Assembly: GCA_913063225.1 (NCBI GenBank)
Contig: CAJXYP010000015.1
Location: 1 to 64,000, forward strand
Direction of reading: 5' to 3'
Origin: an uncultured Cellvibrionales bacterium
GTDB taxonomy: Bacteria; Pseudomonadota; Gammaproteobacteria; Pseudomonadales; GM7GCV1
Length of the DNA stretch: 64,000 nt
Within the stretch, counting starts at the first letter, position 1. Every line of letters starts with the position of its first letter. Below are positions 7,118 through 16,961 of the stretch, one piece after another. The position numbers and the translations under genes were made by a program. The notes under the pieces are model-generated. The model searched no databases. It was not told the DNA's origin and was given only the letters and a program-made list of their open reading frames with translations.

Positions 7118-10100
7118 ATGTTCCGCAAATTTCTCAGCAATCATGTCTTGGCCAACCTAGTATTTGGGCTAGTCCTAATAATTGGCACTATTATTTTTGC
7201 CCAACTGCCACGGGCAAAAGATCCACAGATGAATTTCAACTGGATAAATATCCTGACCGTACTGCCGGGGGCGTCTGCGACGGACATAGAAAAGCGGATT
7301 ACCGACCCCATAGAAGATGTCATCAATAGCAGAGTCAGCGATATTGATTTTGTCTCAAGCACGTCAAGAGAAAGCTTCTCCAACATTCTGGTCCGATTTA
7401 ACCAACTGGATGATAGAGAATTCGATAAACGTGTTGCTGATCTGCGCCGCGAAGTACAGAACGTATACACCGATCAACTTCCAGACGATGCGGATGATCC
7501 AAATATTCTGGAAATCACCAGTTCCAATAGTTTCCCGACCGCCACAATCGTTTTGCGGGGATTAGGAAGCGATGAAGGTTTCCGCCGAGCTGCACGAAAT
7601 ATCCGTGACGAATTAGAACGTATTAAGGGTGTAGACACTGCCGATGCCCTGGGATTGTATGAACCTGAACTGCACGTAGAGTTTTACCCAGATCGCTTAT
7701 CTGGCTTGGGCATCTCTCCGGGAGACATTGCCGATACTGTACGCAGCTACTTCCGGGATGTATCTGTGGGTGACTTGGAAACCCAGAATGGTAAGTGGGT
7801 TATACGCTTGCAGGGTACAGACAGTGATCCCAGTATTTTAGCTGATTACCCAGTGGTTACCGCTCAGGGAGTTATTCCGCTCAGCGCTATTGCAGATATC
7901 GTATTAACAACCGAAGAACCTTCGATACTAGTCCGCTACGACGGAGAACCTGCCGTTAATGTGACCATCACCAAAACTGCAGACGCCAATGTTCTGGATT
8001 TAATTGAAACACTGAAAGCATTTGTGGAACGCAAAAATGAGCTTTCGACCGTAACCGGTATCGAAGTTATTTTACTTGACGATCAGACTACCTCTATCCG
8101 CGAAGCACTGAGCCTGATGCAGAATAACGCCTTGATCGGATTGATCTTCGTACTTCTGGTTACCTGGCTTTTTCTCGGGACTCGCATCGCGATTTTTACC
8201 AGCATCGGTATTCCCTTCACCATGGCCGGTACTTTTATCATCCTCTATCTTATGGGTATGACGCTGAACAACTCTGTACTGCTCGGCGTAGTGATCGCTC
8301 TGGGCATGATCGTTGATGACGCCGTAGTAGTAGTTGAAGCGATTCACTATCGAATGTCTCGAGGTGCGCAAGCATTAGACGCCGCGATCGATTCTCTAAA
8401 GGAGGTCTTTGCCCCGGTTACTACCTCGGTGCTAACTACCGTCGCTGCATTTCTTCCTTTAACCCTGTTGCCAGGAATCCTCGGCGATTTTATGCGAGTC
8501 ATTCCATTAACAGTCTGTGTCGCTCTGTTATTTAGCTTGCTGGAAGCCTACTGGATGTTACCTGTCCACACTTCTAGTATGAAAAATACTGCCCATAACC
8601 CCGGCCGTATTGCCCTCAAGCGCGCGAAATTAACTCAGCTGGTGCGTATCAAATATACTCAGGCACTGGTTAAAACTATCCGACATCCCTGGATAGCCTT
8701 TGCTTCTGTTGCGGCGATCCTAGCCTTCTCCTTCAGTATATTGATTTGGAGTGTTATTGGCGGACAGGGCCCAATACGAATAAATTTCTTTGCTGCTGAC
8801 GCCATCAGGCTTTTTTATGTCAATGTTGAAATGCCTCGAGATGCAACTCTCGAAGACACCCTAGAAGTTGTATTAGAAGCAGAACAAAAGACCTTAACCC
8901 TGCTTCAAGACAACGAATTACAGGGGAGCTCCAGCTATGCTGGACAAATGTTCACCCAAACAGAACCTCTCTTCGGTGACAACGTCGGTCAGGTAATGAT
9001 CAGCCTCAAGCCTGCGGATCAGGGCGGCCGAGACGTATTAGCCATTGCTGACATAATTGAAACGGCGTTAAACCAAGGTTATCAAGGCCCCGCAACCATT
9101 TCTATTTTACGCTTGGAAGATGGTCCCCCTGTGGAACGGCCAGTGGCTGTAAAAGTGATTGGGGATGAGTTCGAGGAAATTCAAAGGGCTGCCAAGGTAA
9201 TCGAAGAATATATGCGCGGAACCGGTTTATATACCGGTATCACCCAGGATTACCGGGCCGGAAATGCAGAGCTTGTCTTGAAGCATAACGGCGAGGCAAT
9301 CCAACGCGCTGGCATATCCCCTTCCACCGTAACTAGAGCACTGCAAGCCTATGTAGATGGAGAACTGGTTAGCCAGTTCCAGAGTAATGGCGAAGAAATA
9401 GTGGTGCGCGTTAAAGCTAAGCAGGAAGTGCATTCCGATATTGACCAGCTGTTGCGGCAAACCATTGCGCTTCCAAATGGTCAGGCTGTCGCTCTGGGTG
9501 ACTTAGTGGAAGTTACGTACACCCAAGGCCTACAAAATATTCGCCACTACAATTTCAGACGAACTATCACTCTAGAGTCCGACATTGTTACAGAAGAAAT
9601 TAATACGGTTACTGCCAATCAAATGATTGTCGATTTTTGGGAAACGGTACGTACCGATTACCCCACTATCACTTTGGATTTTTCCGGTGAACTCGACGAT
9701 ATAGAGGAATCTCTGAGCGCTTTGGTTGGGTTATTCTTGATGGGTATTGGTATTATCTACGTCATTCTAGGTACTCAATTCAGAAGCTATTGGCAACCCT
9801 TTATCATCATTTTTGGCACCTTACCCTTGGCTATGACCGGAGTAATCATTGGTCTATTGATTACCCGTAATGCCGTAAGCCTTTATACCCTCTACGGTAT
9901 TGTCGCCTTGATGGGAATTGCGGTGAACGCTGCTATTGTTTTGATTTCTGCGGCAAATGACCGACTAGCTCAGGGTATGAGCTTGGATCACGCAATTCTA
10001 TACGCTGCACGACGCAGGGTAATTCCTATCATCATCACTTCTTTAACTACCGTAGCAGGCCTCTTTTCTCTAGCGGTAGGTCTTGCTGGCGAATCATTAA

Positions 10101-10237
10101 TCTGGGGGCCTGTCGCCATGGCGATTGTTAGCGGCTTGAGTATCTCTACACTACTAACACTCTTCGTAATCCCGCTTGTTTACCGAATAACTATGGGTTT
10201 TGCCATGAGAAAATCTATACCTAGCCACGGGCAATAG
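7118..10237 (+). CDS. RND superfamily multidrug efflux permease (AcrB/MexB-like)
   Basis: 1039 residues, full length for an inner-membrane RND transporter with 12 transmembrane helices and two large periplasmic loops. TM1 follows FLSNHVLANLVFGLVLIIG. The first loop includes DRLSGLGISPGDIADTVR. The TM4 segment GVVIALGMIVDDAVVVVEAI holds the two aspartates of the proton relay, and the second half repeats the architecture (GIIYVILGTQFRSYWQPFII, GIVALMGIAVNAAIVLISAA). In the second copy the region of the relay reads NAAIV, as is usual. Substrate cannot be told from sequence. It is encoded directly after its adaptor and forms a two-gene operon. Confidence 0.9.
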   Translation: MFRKFLSNHVLANLVFGLVLIIGTIIFAQLPRAKDPQMNFNWINILTVLPGASATDIEKRITDPIEDVINSRVSDIDFVSSTSRESFSNILVRFNQLDDREFDKRVADLRREVQNVYTDQLPDDADDPNILEITSSNSFPTATIVLRGLGSDEGFRRAARNIRDELERIKGVDTADALGLYEPELHVEFYPDRLSGLGISPGDIADTVRSYFRDVSVGDLETQNGKWVIRLQGTDSDPSILADYPVVTAQGVIPLSAIADIVLTTEEPSILVRYDGEPAVNVTITKTADANVLDLIETLKAFVERKNELSTVTGIEVILLDDQTTSIREALSLMQNNALIGLIFVLLVTWLFLGTRIAIFTSIGIPFTMAGTFIILYLMGMTLNNSVLLGVVIALGMIVDDAVVVVEAIHYRMSRGAQALDAAIDSLKEVFAPVTTSVLTTVAAFLPLTLLPGILGDFMRVIPLTVCVALLFSLLEAYWMLPVHTSSMKNTAHNPGRIALKRAKLTQLVRIKYTQALVKTIRHPWIAFASVAAILAFSFSILIWSVIGGQGPIRINFFAADAIRLFYVNVEMPRDATLEDTLEVVLEAEQKTLTLLQDNELQGSSSYAGQMFTQTEPLFGDNVGQVMISLKPADQGGRDVLAIADIIETALNQGYQGPATISILRLEDGPPVERPVAVKVIGDEFEEIQRAAKVIEEYMRGTGLYTGITQDYRAGNAELVLKHNGEAIQRAGISPSTVTRALQAYVDGELVSQFQSNGEEIVVRVKAKQEVHSDIDQLLRQTIALPNGQAVALGDLVEVTYTQGLQNIRHYNFRRTITLESDIVTEEINTVTANQMIVDFWETVRTDYPTITLDFSGELDDIEESLSALVGLFLMGIGIIYVILGTQFRSYWQPFIIIFGTLPLAMTGVIIGLLITRNAVSLYTLYGIVALMGIAVNAAIVLISAANDRLAQGMSLDHAILYAARRRVIPIIITSLTTVAGLFSLAVGLAGESLIWGPVAMAIVSGLSISTLLTLFVIPLVYRITMGFAMRKSIPSHGQ

Positions 10238-10285
10238 GTATAGAGGCAGGCATAATAGCTAAATGAAATTCGCTCAAACAAAAAG

Positions 10286-11269
10286 ATGACAGGTCTAATA
10301 GATCCTTTCGGCCGCCAGATCACCTATTTACGGCTATCGGTTACTGATCGTTGCAATTTACGTTGTACTTATTGCATGGCGGAAGAGATGGAATTCCTGC
10401 CTAAATCAAGTGTGCTTAGCCTTGAAGAGATGCAGCGAATCGCCACTGCGTTTGTTGGACTAGGCGTCAGCAAAATCCGTTTAACCGGAGGCGAACCCTT
10501 AGTAAGAAAAGGCATCGCCGAACTTGCATCTTCAATCAGCGGTTTAGATGGTTTAAATGAGCTGACTATGACCACTAATGCCGTACTGCTAAATAAATTC
10601 GCTAAACCTTTAGCTGAAGCCGGTGTTAAACGCCTAAACATCAGTATCGATAGCTTAAAGCCTGAGCGTTTTAAGTCGATGACAAGAGTTGGAAAACTGA
10701 GCGACGTTCTTACTGGTATTGAAGCAGCTCAAGCTGAGGATTTTCAGGCCATCAAATTGAATGCTGTCATTCTGGCTGGTCAAAATGACGACGAAGTCAT
10801 GAATCTAGCCCAGTTTGCGGTTGAACGAGGCCTAGATATTTCATATATCGAAGAGATGCCTCTTGGACATATTTCTTCTCACAAGCGAGAAGACACACAG
10901 CATACTAGTGTCGATATTAGGGAAACCCTGAAACAAGGCTTTGATATTACGCCCTCCACAGAAACAACTGGGGGCCCCTCTCGCTACTATAGAGTTTCTG
11001 GTAGCGAGTCGAAGATCGGCTTTATTTCTCCCATGTCAGACAACTTCTGTACAAGCTGTAATCGGGTACGCCTAACAACTGAAGGACGACTTCTACTCTG
11101 CCTTGGTAACGAGCACTCTGTTGATCTGCGCACACCGCTGCGCGATGGGATATCTGACCTGGAATTAAAAACCATTATAGAAAAGGCTATCGGCATCAAA
11201 CCTGAACGCCATTATTTCGATCCTGAAGACACTCAGATTTTGCGTTTTATGAGCGCTACCGGCGGATAA
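10286..11269 (+). CDS. moaA: GTP 3',8-cyclase MoaA (molybdenum cofactor biosynthesis)
   Basis: Radical SAM enzyme that converts GTP to 3',8-cyclo-GTP, the first step of molybdopterin synthesis. The N-terminal cluster motif reads CNLRCTYC (CxxxCxxC) near residue 22. The C-terminal second cluster site is CTSCNRVRLTTEGRLLLC. The protein ends in Gly-Gly (SATGG), as MoaA proteins do; the GG tail is needed for activity in characterised homologues. The length of 327 residues is normal. No other moa gene is in the window, so the rest of the pathway must lie elsewhere. Confidence 0.95.
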   Translation: MTGLIDPFGRQITYLRLSVTDRCNLRCTYCMAEEMEFLPKSSVLSLEEMQRIATAFVGLGVSKIRLTGGEPLVRKGIAELASSISGLDGLNELTMTTNAVLLNKFAKPLAEAGVKRLNISIDSLKPERFKSMTRVGKLSDVLTGIEAAQAEDFQAIKLNAVILAGQNDDEVMNLAQFAVERGLDISYIEEMPLGHISSHKREDTQHTSVDIRETLKQGFDITPSTETTGGPSRYYRVSGSESKIGFISPMSDNFCTSCNRVRLTTEGRLLLCLGNEHSVDLRTPLRDGISDLELKTIIEKAIGIKPERHYFDPEDTQILRFMSATGG

Positions 11270-11397
11270 AATGATGCGACTAGCCCATCAGCAGATTTGG
11301 TATTTTATGCTGTATTAGTTTAGCTATATGTTGCACCCCTTACCTACTTGCTCAACCTCAGCCTTATGAATATATTTCCGAGGCCGACAATTTCAAA

Positions 11398-12135
11398 ATG
11401 ACTTTACCGCAACCTCTTTTCCCCGCGGCCCTGACATACGAGCAAGAGTTAGCCACTGGCCGAGCTGCTATTAAAAATTATTCTTTTCAATCTAACATTG
11501 GGAAATTTGTGCTTCAGTTAGTGGACTACCCCATTTCTGATCAACGCTCTGCTGCCAATCGTATGGAAGCTGGTATCGATCAGATGTCGCGTAATCCCAG
11601 TCTTATTATCGAGTCAGTTGAAGATATTTCAAACGACATTGTCTCCGGAATATTCATAGAATCTTGGGATCGCGATCTAAAGCAGGTGCACGCCATCTTC
11701 GTGGATGGTCAGCGTGAGTACCATCTAAGCTCTGAAAGCTATGATGCAAGTAATCTAGACCTGGTTCTCGAGCAGTCGGAAATAATTATTAGGTCTTTTG
11801 GCCTTGCAACAGCCAACGCACTTTATTATCAGCTTTACGAGTCTCGCAAAATCTATTCATCGCTAGCTAAAGGGCTCAATGCAGATTATGTTCAAGAAAC
11901 TGCAGCGCTCCTTAGCTTGAATGCAGCGGAAAGTATTGAAAACTGCTATCAACTGAGAGGCCGGACGCCCGCTGAACTTATTCTTATAATAGATAACAAC
12001 GGTATGGTCGAAAATACTTTTAGCTCTCCGAGATCTGCATTTGGCCGGTGCCTAGAACTAGCCTATATCGGGCTCACAATCGACGCCCCTCCCATTAGCG
12101 AAATGCATATCCTGATTGGCGAGCATCTGCAATAA
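11398..12135 (+). CDS. Unknown protein, probably exported, with a disrupted signal-peptide region
   Basis: 245 residues from the ATG; I do not recognise the family. It is acidic, with no transmembrane helix in the main body and mixed alpha/beta character. The reading frame is open upstream of the ATG back to 11284, and there encodes a hydrophobic run (CCISLAICCTPYLLAQPQPY) that looks like a signal peptide without a usable start codon. In another frame an ATG-ATG at 11271 reads MMRLAHQQIWYF, an ideal signal-peptide n-region. Removing one T from the TTTT at about 11303-11306 joins the two. The true gene may therefore be 11271-12135 with a one-base indel. It is convergent with the next gene, 15 bases away. 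Confidence 0.6.
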   Translation: MTLPQPLFPAALTYEQELATGRAAIKNYSFQSNIGKFVLQLVDYPISDQRSAANRMEAGIDQMSRNPSLIIESVEDISNDIVSGIFIESWDRDLKQVHAIFVDGQREYHLSSESYDASNLDLVLEQSEIIIRSFGLATANALYYQLYESRKIYSSLAKGLNADYVQETAALLSLNAAESIENCYQLRGRTPAELILIIDNNGMVENTFSSPRSAFGRCLELAYIGLTIDAPPISEMHILIGEHLQ

Positions 12136-12150
12136 CTAAAGCTTTGCTAT

Positions 12151-12975
12151 TTATTCGAAAAGAGACCATATCGGCTCAATATTTTCTGGTAGTGACGCCA
12201 CCTTGCCAACAACTGCCCAGGGCTGGCCCGGCTTGTGAAAGTCAGAGCCCACAGAACCCAACAAACCCAGTTTTTGAGCAATATCGGACACCGTTTTAGT
12301 TTGTGTTGGATTTTGCTGGCCAGAAATTATTTCTATGCCGACACCACCTTCCTCTTTGAAATCGGTGCACAACTCAATAAGTTTGGTTCTGGTTAGTCGG
12401 TACTTCATCGGGTGAGCCAGGACGGCTACTCCGCCCGCCTGCCGAACCCATTCGATAGCCTGCGACACATCTGGCCAACACTCTTTGACATCGCCTATCT
12501 TGCCCTGCCCCAAATATTTATCAAAAGCCTGAGTTTCTGATTTTACCTGTCCTGTTTCGTGCAGATATCGAGCTATATGGGGTCGTCCAGGACAGGAGCC
12601 ACCAAGCTCTATAAGCCGCTCTGTATCAATATACAATCCGACTTTAGTCAGGCGCTGCAATATCATCTCAAACCGCTGTGATCGCGCCTGACCCTGCTTG
12701 CTTTCGGCTTCCTGCATAGAGGCAGCATTGGCATCTAAGTTCAAACCAATCATATGGATGGTCATTCGCCGCCAAGTGCAGGATAGCTCTATGCCAACCA
12801 ACAGCTTCATTTCTGCTGGCGGCGACATGCTCAGCTGTCTGTAGGCAGCCAAAGTATCGTGATCAGTAATAGAAAATAACTGAACGCCATTTTTAGAGGC
12901 TTCGGCAAGAAGTTGATCTGGAGTCAGCTGCCCGTCAGAACAGTTTGTATGGGTATGTAGGTCTACGCTTAACAA
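12151..12975 (-). CDS. rnm: PHP-domain 5'-3' exoribonuclease, RNase AM (YciV-like)
   Basis: 274 residues starting at TTG (12975), directly giving the PHP motif I VDLHTHTNCSDG. Motif II is ITDHDTLAAY, motif III around VGIELSC, and the later metal ligands lie in GGVAVLAHPMKY and VGSDFHKPGQPW. This order and the length match YciV/RNase AM, a Mn-dependent nuclease that degrades short RNAs and trims the 5' end of 23S rRNA in E. coli, where it lies beside the trp operon. Here trp is about 10 kb away. The metal-binding residues all look intact. A histidinol-phosphatase-like role is the less likely alternative. Confidence 0.85.
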   Translation of the reverse strand: MLSVDLHTHTNCSDGQLTPDQLLAEASKNGVQLFSITDHDTLAAYRQLSMSPPAEMKLLVGIELSCTWRRMTIHMIGLNLDANAASMQEAESKQGQARSQRFEMILQRLTKVGLYIDTERLIELGGSCPGRPHIARYLHETGQVKSETQAFDKYLGQGKIGDVKECWPDVSQAIEWVRQAGGVAVLAHPMKYRLTRTKLIELCTDFKEEGGVGIEIISGQQNPTQTKTVSDIAQKLGLLGSVGSDFHKPGQPWAVVGKVASLPENIEPIWSLFE

Positions 12976-13051
12976 AATAATTCACTGTAATATTTTGCAC
13001 TCAAGGTACGGCCTGAAATGCTACCCGTCAACACAGCTTTTCTCTCTAGTG

Positions 13052-14803
13052 CTAAATAGTTTGAACCTGCTCATCCCCATCGGCATTGCTAATCCATACT
13101 GTTTGATAGGGTTGAATTTCAATATCACAAAGTCGGTCTGGTATTGGCTTACCCGAAATTAAATCCATCCACTCGGAAGTAGATATTAGATTTATTTGCG
13201 CCAAAGACAGCTTGGTAGTCTTGTCGGTTACATTCGATATGGAGAAAATACTCTGCCGACGACCAACGGACTGCCGCCATACACCAAACATTCCCTTTTC
13301 AAGCTGCAAGGTAAATTGCACTGCATTCGGATGAAACGCCGGTTGTTTTTTACGGGTACGGATAAGCGCTCCAAGCTGCCCAAATAAATCGGCATGGTGA
13401 CTAGATTCGTCATCCAAAATCGCTTCCAACTCATCCAATACCCAGTTATGTCTATTTATTGCTCGGCTCTGACCCAGACGCTCGAGTTTTTCCATGTCAT
13501 TGGTAGTCCCCAGTAAGCTGTGTATATAAAAAGCGGGAATCCCTTCCAAGGACATCATGATTGCGTGGGCACAGAGCATTCTTTCAATACCCCATTTATC
13601 CTTGCCCTTATGTGTTCCACTGAAAGCATCAAATAGACTTATATTAATTTCATACGGTTTTAACTTATTGTCTTCTAATGCCCGCCAGGAAATCTGCCCA
13701 CCGAATTTTTGCGCAGTCTTAACCAGGGCCTTCTGCTCTTTTTCACCAAGTAGCTCTTCAATGGGCCGCAATCCAATGCCATCGTGAGAAGCAATAAAGT
13801 TAAAATAGGTCGTGCCATCCTGTGCTGGCGGCAAGCTCATAATCCAACGATTTAGGGCTGAGCAATCGGCGGTCCAAAGCGTGTTTAATAGCAGCGGTGG
13901 TAGGGGGAAGTTGTAGACCATATGGGCCTCATTCCCATTGCCGAAGTAGGTCAGATTTTCCCGATCGGGAATATTGGTTTCCGTAATCAGTATTACGCGC
14001 GGGTCATACTGGTCTACCAGGGACCTAAACAGACGCACAATTTCGTGAGCTTGCGGAAGGTTTAGACAGCTGGTACCCAGTTGCTTCCAAATAAAGGCTA
14101 TGGCATCCAGTCTAAATACACTAATACCCTGCGCGAGATAGAATCGAATGATTCGAACAAATTCTAGTAGTAAATCTGGATTGGCAAAATTCAAATCCAT
14201 TTGGTCATGACTGAAAGTACACCAGACATACTTCAGGCCTGAGGCCGTCTCAACAGGGTAAAGTAAGTCTGTAGCCCGGGGCCGAACTACGTCCGATAAG
14301 TCATCAGCTGGACTGGCCAACTGAAAATAGCCTTCACCGGGGTGGGCTCCATTTTTAAAATTCTCAAACCACTGGCTTCTTCTAGAGCAATGATTGATAA
14401 CCAGATCAGCCATCAACTTATAATCTTGGCTGATAGATTCGATATCATCCCAGCTACCAAACTGATCATTAACTTGCATATAGTCAATCACCGAAAAACC
14501 GTCATCGGCGCAGTAGGGGTAGAACGGCAATATATGGACTATAGAAACCAGGTCTTTAAAGTTTTTATTCAAAAACTTATGCAGCGTAGTAAGGGGTACC
14601 TGACCTTTAGAATATATAGAGTTGGCGTAGGTTATTAACACTACGTCGTCAGCACTCCAGGGGTTTAGGTCCTCGAGCGCCGCGGTACTTTGATGCGGAT
14701 AGGCCATTGTCTCAACCAAGGTTGACGCATATTCCTTTGCATCAATCTGTGGATATATTTTTACGATATGAGCAATTAGCCGGCTCTCGAACTCCTGGTC
14801 CAT
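13052..14803 (-). CDS. Glucosylglycerate phosphorylase (GH13 subfamily 18)
   Basis: Sucrose-phosphorylase-like glycosidase. It has the GH13 TIM barrel with DLVINHCSRRSQWF, the nucleophile region VFRLDAIAFIWK, the acid/base region VILITETNIPDRE and the stabilising Asp in ASHDGIG. GH13_18 members include sucrose, sucrose-6-phosphate and glucosylglycerate phosphorylases. The neighbouring gpgS and gpgP make the glucosylglycerate reading the most likely: reversible cleavage of 2-O-glucosylglycerate with phosphate into glucose-1-phosphate and glycerate. I place the start at ATG 14803 (MDQEFESRLIAHIVKIYP, 583 residues) because AGGA lies ten bases upstream. The frame is open to 14878, which would overlap gpgS by 62 bases. 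It is the last gene of the operon. Confidence 0.8.
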   Translation of the reverse strand: MDQEFESRLIAHIVKIYPQIDAKEYASTLVETMAYPHQSTAALEDLNPWSADDVVLITYANSIYSKGQVPLTTLHKFLNKNFKDLVSIVHILPFYPYCADDGFSVIDYMQVNDQFGSWDDIESISQDYKLMADLVINHCSRRSQWFENFKNGAHPGEGYFQLASPADDLSDVVRPRATDLLYPVETASGLKYVWCTFSHDQMDLNFANPDLLLEFVRIIRFYLAQGISVFRLDAIAFIWKQLGTSCLNLPQAHEIVRLFRSLVDQYDPRVILITETNIPDRENLTYFGNGNEAHMVYNFPLPPLLLNTLWTADCSALNRWIMSLPPAQDGTTYFNFIASHDGIGLRPIEELLGEKEQKALVKTAQKFGGQISWRALEDNKLKPYEINISLFDAFSGTHKGKDKWGIERMLCAHAIMMSLEGIPAFYIHSLLGTTNDMEKLERLGQSRAINRHNWVLDELEAILDDESSHHADLFGQLGALIRTRKKQPAFHPNAVQFTLQLEKGMFGVWRQSVGRRQSIFSISNVTDKTTKLSLAQINLISTSEWMDLISGKPIPDRLCDIEIQPYQTVWISNADGDEQVQTI

Positions 14804-14816
14804 TGTTACTTTAATC

Positions 14817-16076
14817 CTATGCTTTCGCCGCAACAGATGAAGCGGACAAGCCGTTGGAAAACTCCAGGTGGTCTTCATCTACCGCCGCGCGCAATTCTGT
14901 CAATATTTCAGGTTCTGCACTGATAACCCGATTCCAGCTTGGTACAAAAGGAGTGTCCATAGGGTTTTCCAGAAAATGATGCCCGGCGGTCATTATGTTC
15001 TGTGCAAACATCTCAACAGAGCGCTCTTCCTCGTGCACATCGTAGCCAAGCCCGTTGATTAGTGCATCATTGCGATAGGTTTCAACAAAATCTAGTGCCA
15101 CCCGAAAGTATGTCGCTTTAATAGATCGAATAATTTCAGGAGTAAATACGGCTCCGTTTGTGGCTAGTTTGCGGAAAATTGATTTAGAAATATCAATCGA
15201 CATTTTGGACAGGCCTTTGTCCGTATCAGTTTCTGATAGTTCCTGATGTTTATGATCGTAAACGTCGGCAATATCCACTTGGCAAATACGATTATTTGCG
15301 AAATTTCGTTTCATTTCCAGGAGTAGCCCGACCTCTAGACCCCAATCACTGGGAATGCGTACGTCGTTCACAACATCCCGCCGCATGGCAAATTCACCCG
15401 CTAACGGATACCGGAAGCTATCCAGATAATCGAGCCACTCGGAATGCCCAATAACTTTCATTAGCGCGCGGATCAACGGAGTAACCAATAGCCGCGTTAC
15501 TCGCCCACGCATTTTCTGATCACCAATTCGAGCGTAGAAACCCTTGGCGTATTCATAGTTGAAATTCGGATTTGCAATGGGGTAAAGCAGTCGAGCCAGC
15601 ATTTCTCGTTTATAGGTAACAATATCGCAATCATGTAAACCGATCGCTTCACCGCGTCCAGACGCCAACATATAGCCCATGCAATACCAGACATTTCGCC
15701 CCTTACCCAGTTCAGTAGGGGCTAGATTTTGTGCATCCAGTTTTTTATGGATTTCCTGTAGCCGGGGTCCATCATTCCAGAGAATTCTCACATTGGATTG
15801 AGGCAATCGGCTAAAAAACTCGTGGGCATGTTGATACTGATCTCTATCGGCCTGGTCGAGCCCAATAACTATCTCCGAAAGATAGGGAACATCACAAAGT
15901 TCATCTACGATATTCGCCAATGCGGGCCTTTCAAGCTCTGAATAGAGTGACGGGAGCACTAAGGACATTGGCCGCACCTTGGAAAAGCTGATTAACTCTC
16001 TCTCGAGATCTTCTAAGGATCGACTCCTCAAATTGTGCAAAGTAGTTACTATGCCGTTCTGATAAAAATCGCCCAT
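14817..16076 (-). CDS. gpgS: Glucosyl-3-phosphoglycerate synthase (GT81)
   Basis: 419 residues. GT-A glycosyltransferase that joins glucose from an NDP-sugar to 3-phosphoglycerate, the committed step of glucosylglycerate synthesis. Motifs visible are LVLPSLYSE at the nucleotide-binding N-terminus, GKGRNVWYCMGY, and GLHDCDIVTY containing the metal-binding DxD-type motif, followed by a conserved NPNFNYEYAKGFYAR region. This is the bacterial GpgS pattern. It stops 13 bases before the phosphorylase start and begins 39 bases after gpgP. In this operon the synthase and the recycling phosphorylase are co-transcribed, so control of the solute must operate on enzyme activity or on the shared promoter. 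Confidence 0.88.
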   Translation of the reverse strand: MGDFYQNGIVTTLHNLRSRSLEDLERELISFSKVRPMSLVLPSLYSELERPALANIVDELCDVPYLSEIVIGLDQADRDQYQHAHEFFSRLPQSNVRILWNDGPRLQEIHKKLDAQNLAPTELGKGRNVWYCMGYMLASGRGEAIGLHDCDIVTYKREMLARLLYPIANPNFNYEYAKGFYARIGDQKMRGRVTRLLVTPLIRALMKVIGHSEWLDYLDSFRYPLAGEFAMRRDVVNDVRIPSDWGLEVGLLLEMKRNFANNRICQVDIADVYDHKHQELSETDTDKGLSKMSIDISKSIFRKLATNGAVFTPEIIRSIKATYFRVALDFVETYRNDALINGLGYDVHEEERSVEMFAQNIMTAGHHFLENPMDTPFVPSWNRVISAEPEILTELRAAVDEDHLEFSNGLSASSVAAKA

Positions 16077-16115
16077 TTTGTCTCTCTGCTAGCTGGTTTG
16101 AAAAGGTATTTCCTT

Positions 16116-16958
16116 TTAACCATTTAACAGAGCAATAATCGCGCCAGCCCAGCCAGCGGGTCCAATATCCTTGGAAACAATGCATCGTGGTGCGGTGCAG
16201 GGACCTGGCGGTTCATGCCGGGGCGACCGCACAACAACGGCGATATCCGCTGCATTTAGCATGGATAGATCATTTTCTCCGTCGCCCAAGGCTATTGTTT
16301 GAGCTTGTGATCCTGAGAAGATCTGAGAAACGACCCATTTTAGTGCAGTACCCTTGTCCACCTTGCCCATTATGTGTGCGAATCGGCCTCCTCTAACGCA
16401 TTGAAGCCCTAGCTGCCCCAGCCGCTCATCAAACGCCATAAAGGCAGAATCGCTGTCCAACCACAGACAGGGCTCCGTATACTCACGATCTAAGCTCTGC
16501 TTCGCTTTATCTATGGACAACCCGGTAAGGGTCACCAGTTTATTAGCCGTCATTTCGCTATAAGAGAGGAAACGGAAATCACGTTTTAATTCTGCCAGAA
16601 GAGGTAAAAACCTCTCTCGCTCATAACCCAAAGAATAGAAGCGGAAGCCATCGCGAACTTGAATCATATCGGCGGGATAATTCGGAATCCCCGAAAATAC
16701 TTTTGCACACTGATCGTTGTCTGGAACCGCAATACCTCCGCCATTTTCAACGATCATCGGCCAAGGATTTTCCATCTCCAAGCTAATCATTTGAAGTTCA
16801 GAAAAAGTCTTACTGGTATTAAACATCCAAGGGATACTGCGCTGTCGCAATAGCTCTATTGCTGGAGTGGCTTTGTCCCAGGAATAACTATGATGATCCA
16901 GTAATGTTCCATCTAGATCCGTGAATACCAGCCAAGCAGAGAGATGCAAAGCATTCAC
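16116..16958 (-). CDS. Glucosyl-3-phosphoglycerate phosphatase (HAD-IIB, MPGP family)
   Basis: 280 residues. HAD phosphatase with motif I FTDLDGTLLDHH (two catalytic Asp), motif II FNTSKTFSEL (Thr/Ser), and the motif III/IV region ALGDGENDLSML. The overall pattern, including NGGGIAVPD and YERERFLPLLAEL, is that of mannosyl-3-phosphoglycerate phosphatase (YedP). Next to gpgS it should dephosphorylate glucosyl-3-phosphoglycerate to glucosylglycerate. It starts three bases after the kinase gene ends. Preference for the glucosyl over the mannosyl substrate is inferred from context, since no mannosyl synthase is present. Confidence 0.8.
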   Translation of the reverse strand: MNALHLSAWLVFTDLDGTLLDHHSYSWDKATPAIELLRQRSIPWMFNTSKTFSELQMISLEMENPWPMIVENGGGIAVPDNDQCAKVFSGIPNYPADMIQVRDGFRFYSLGYERERFLPLLAELKRDFRFLSYSEMTANKLVTLTGLSIDKAKQSLDREYTEPCLWLDSDSAFMAFDERLGQLGLQCVRGGRFAHIMGKVDKGTALKWVVSQIFSGSQAQTIALGDGENDLSMLNAADIAVVVRSPRHEPPGPCTAPRCIVSKDIGPAGWAGAIIALLNG

Positions 16959-16961
16959 CCT

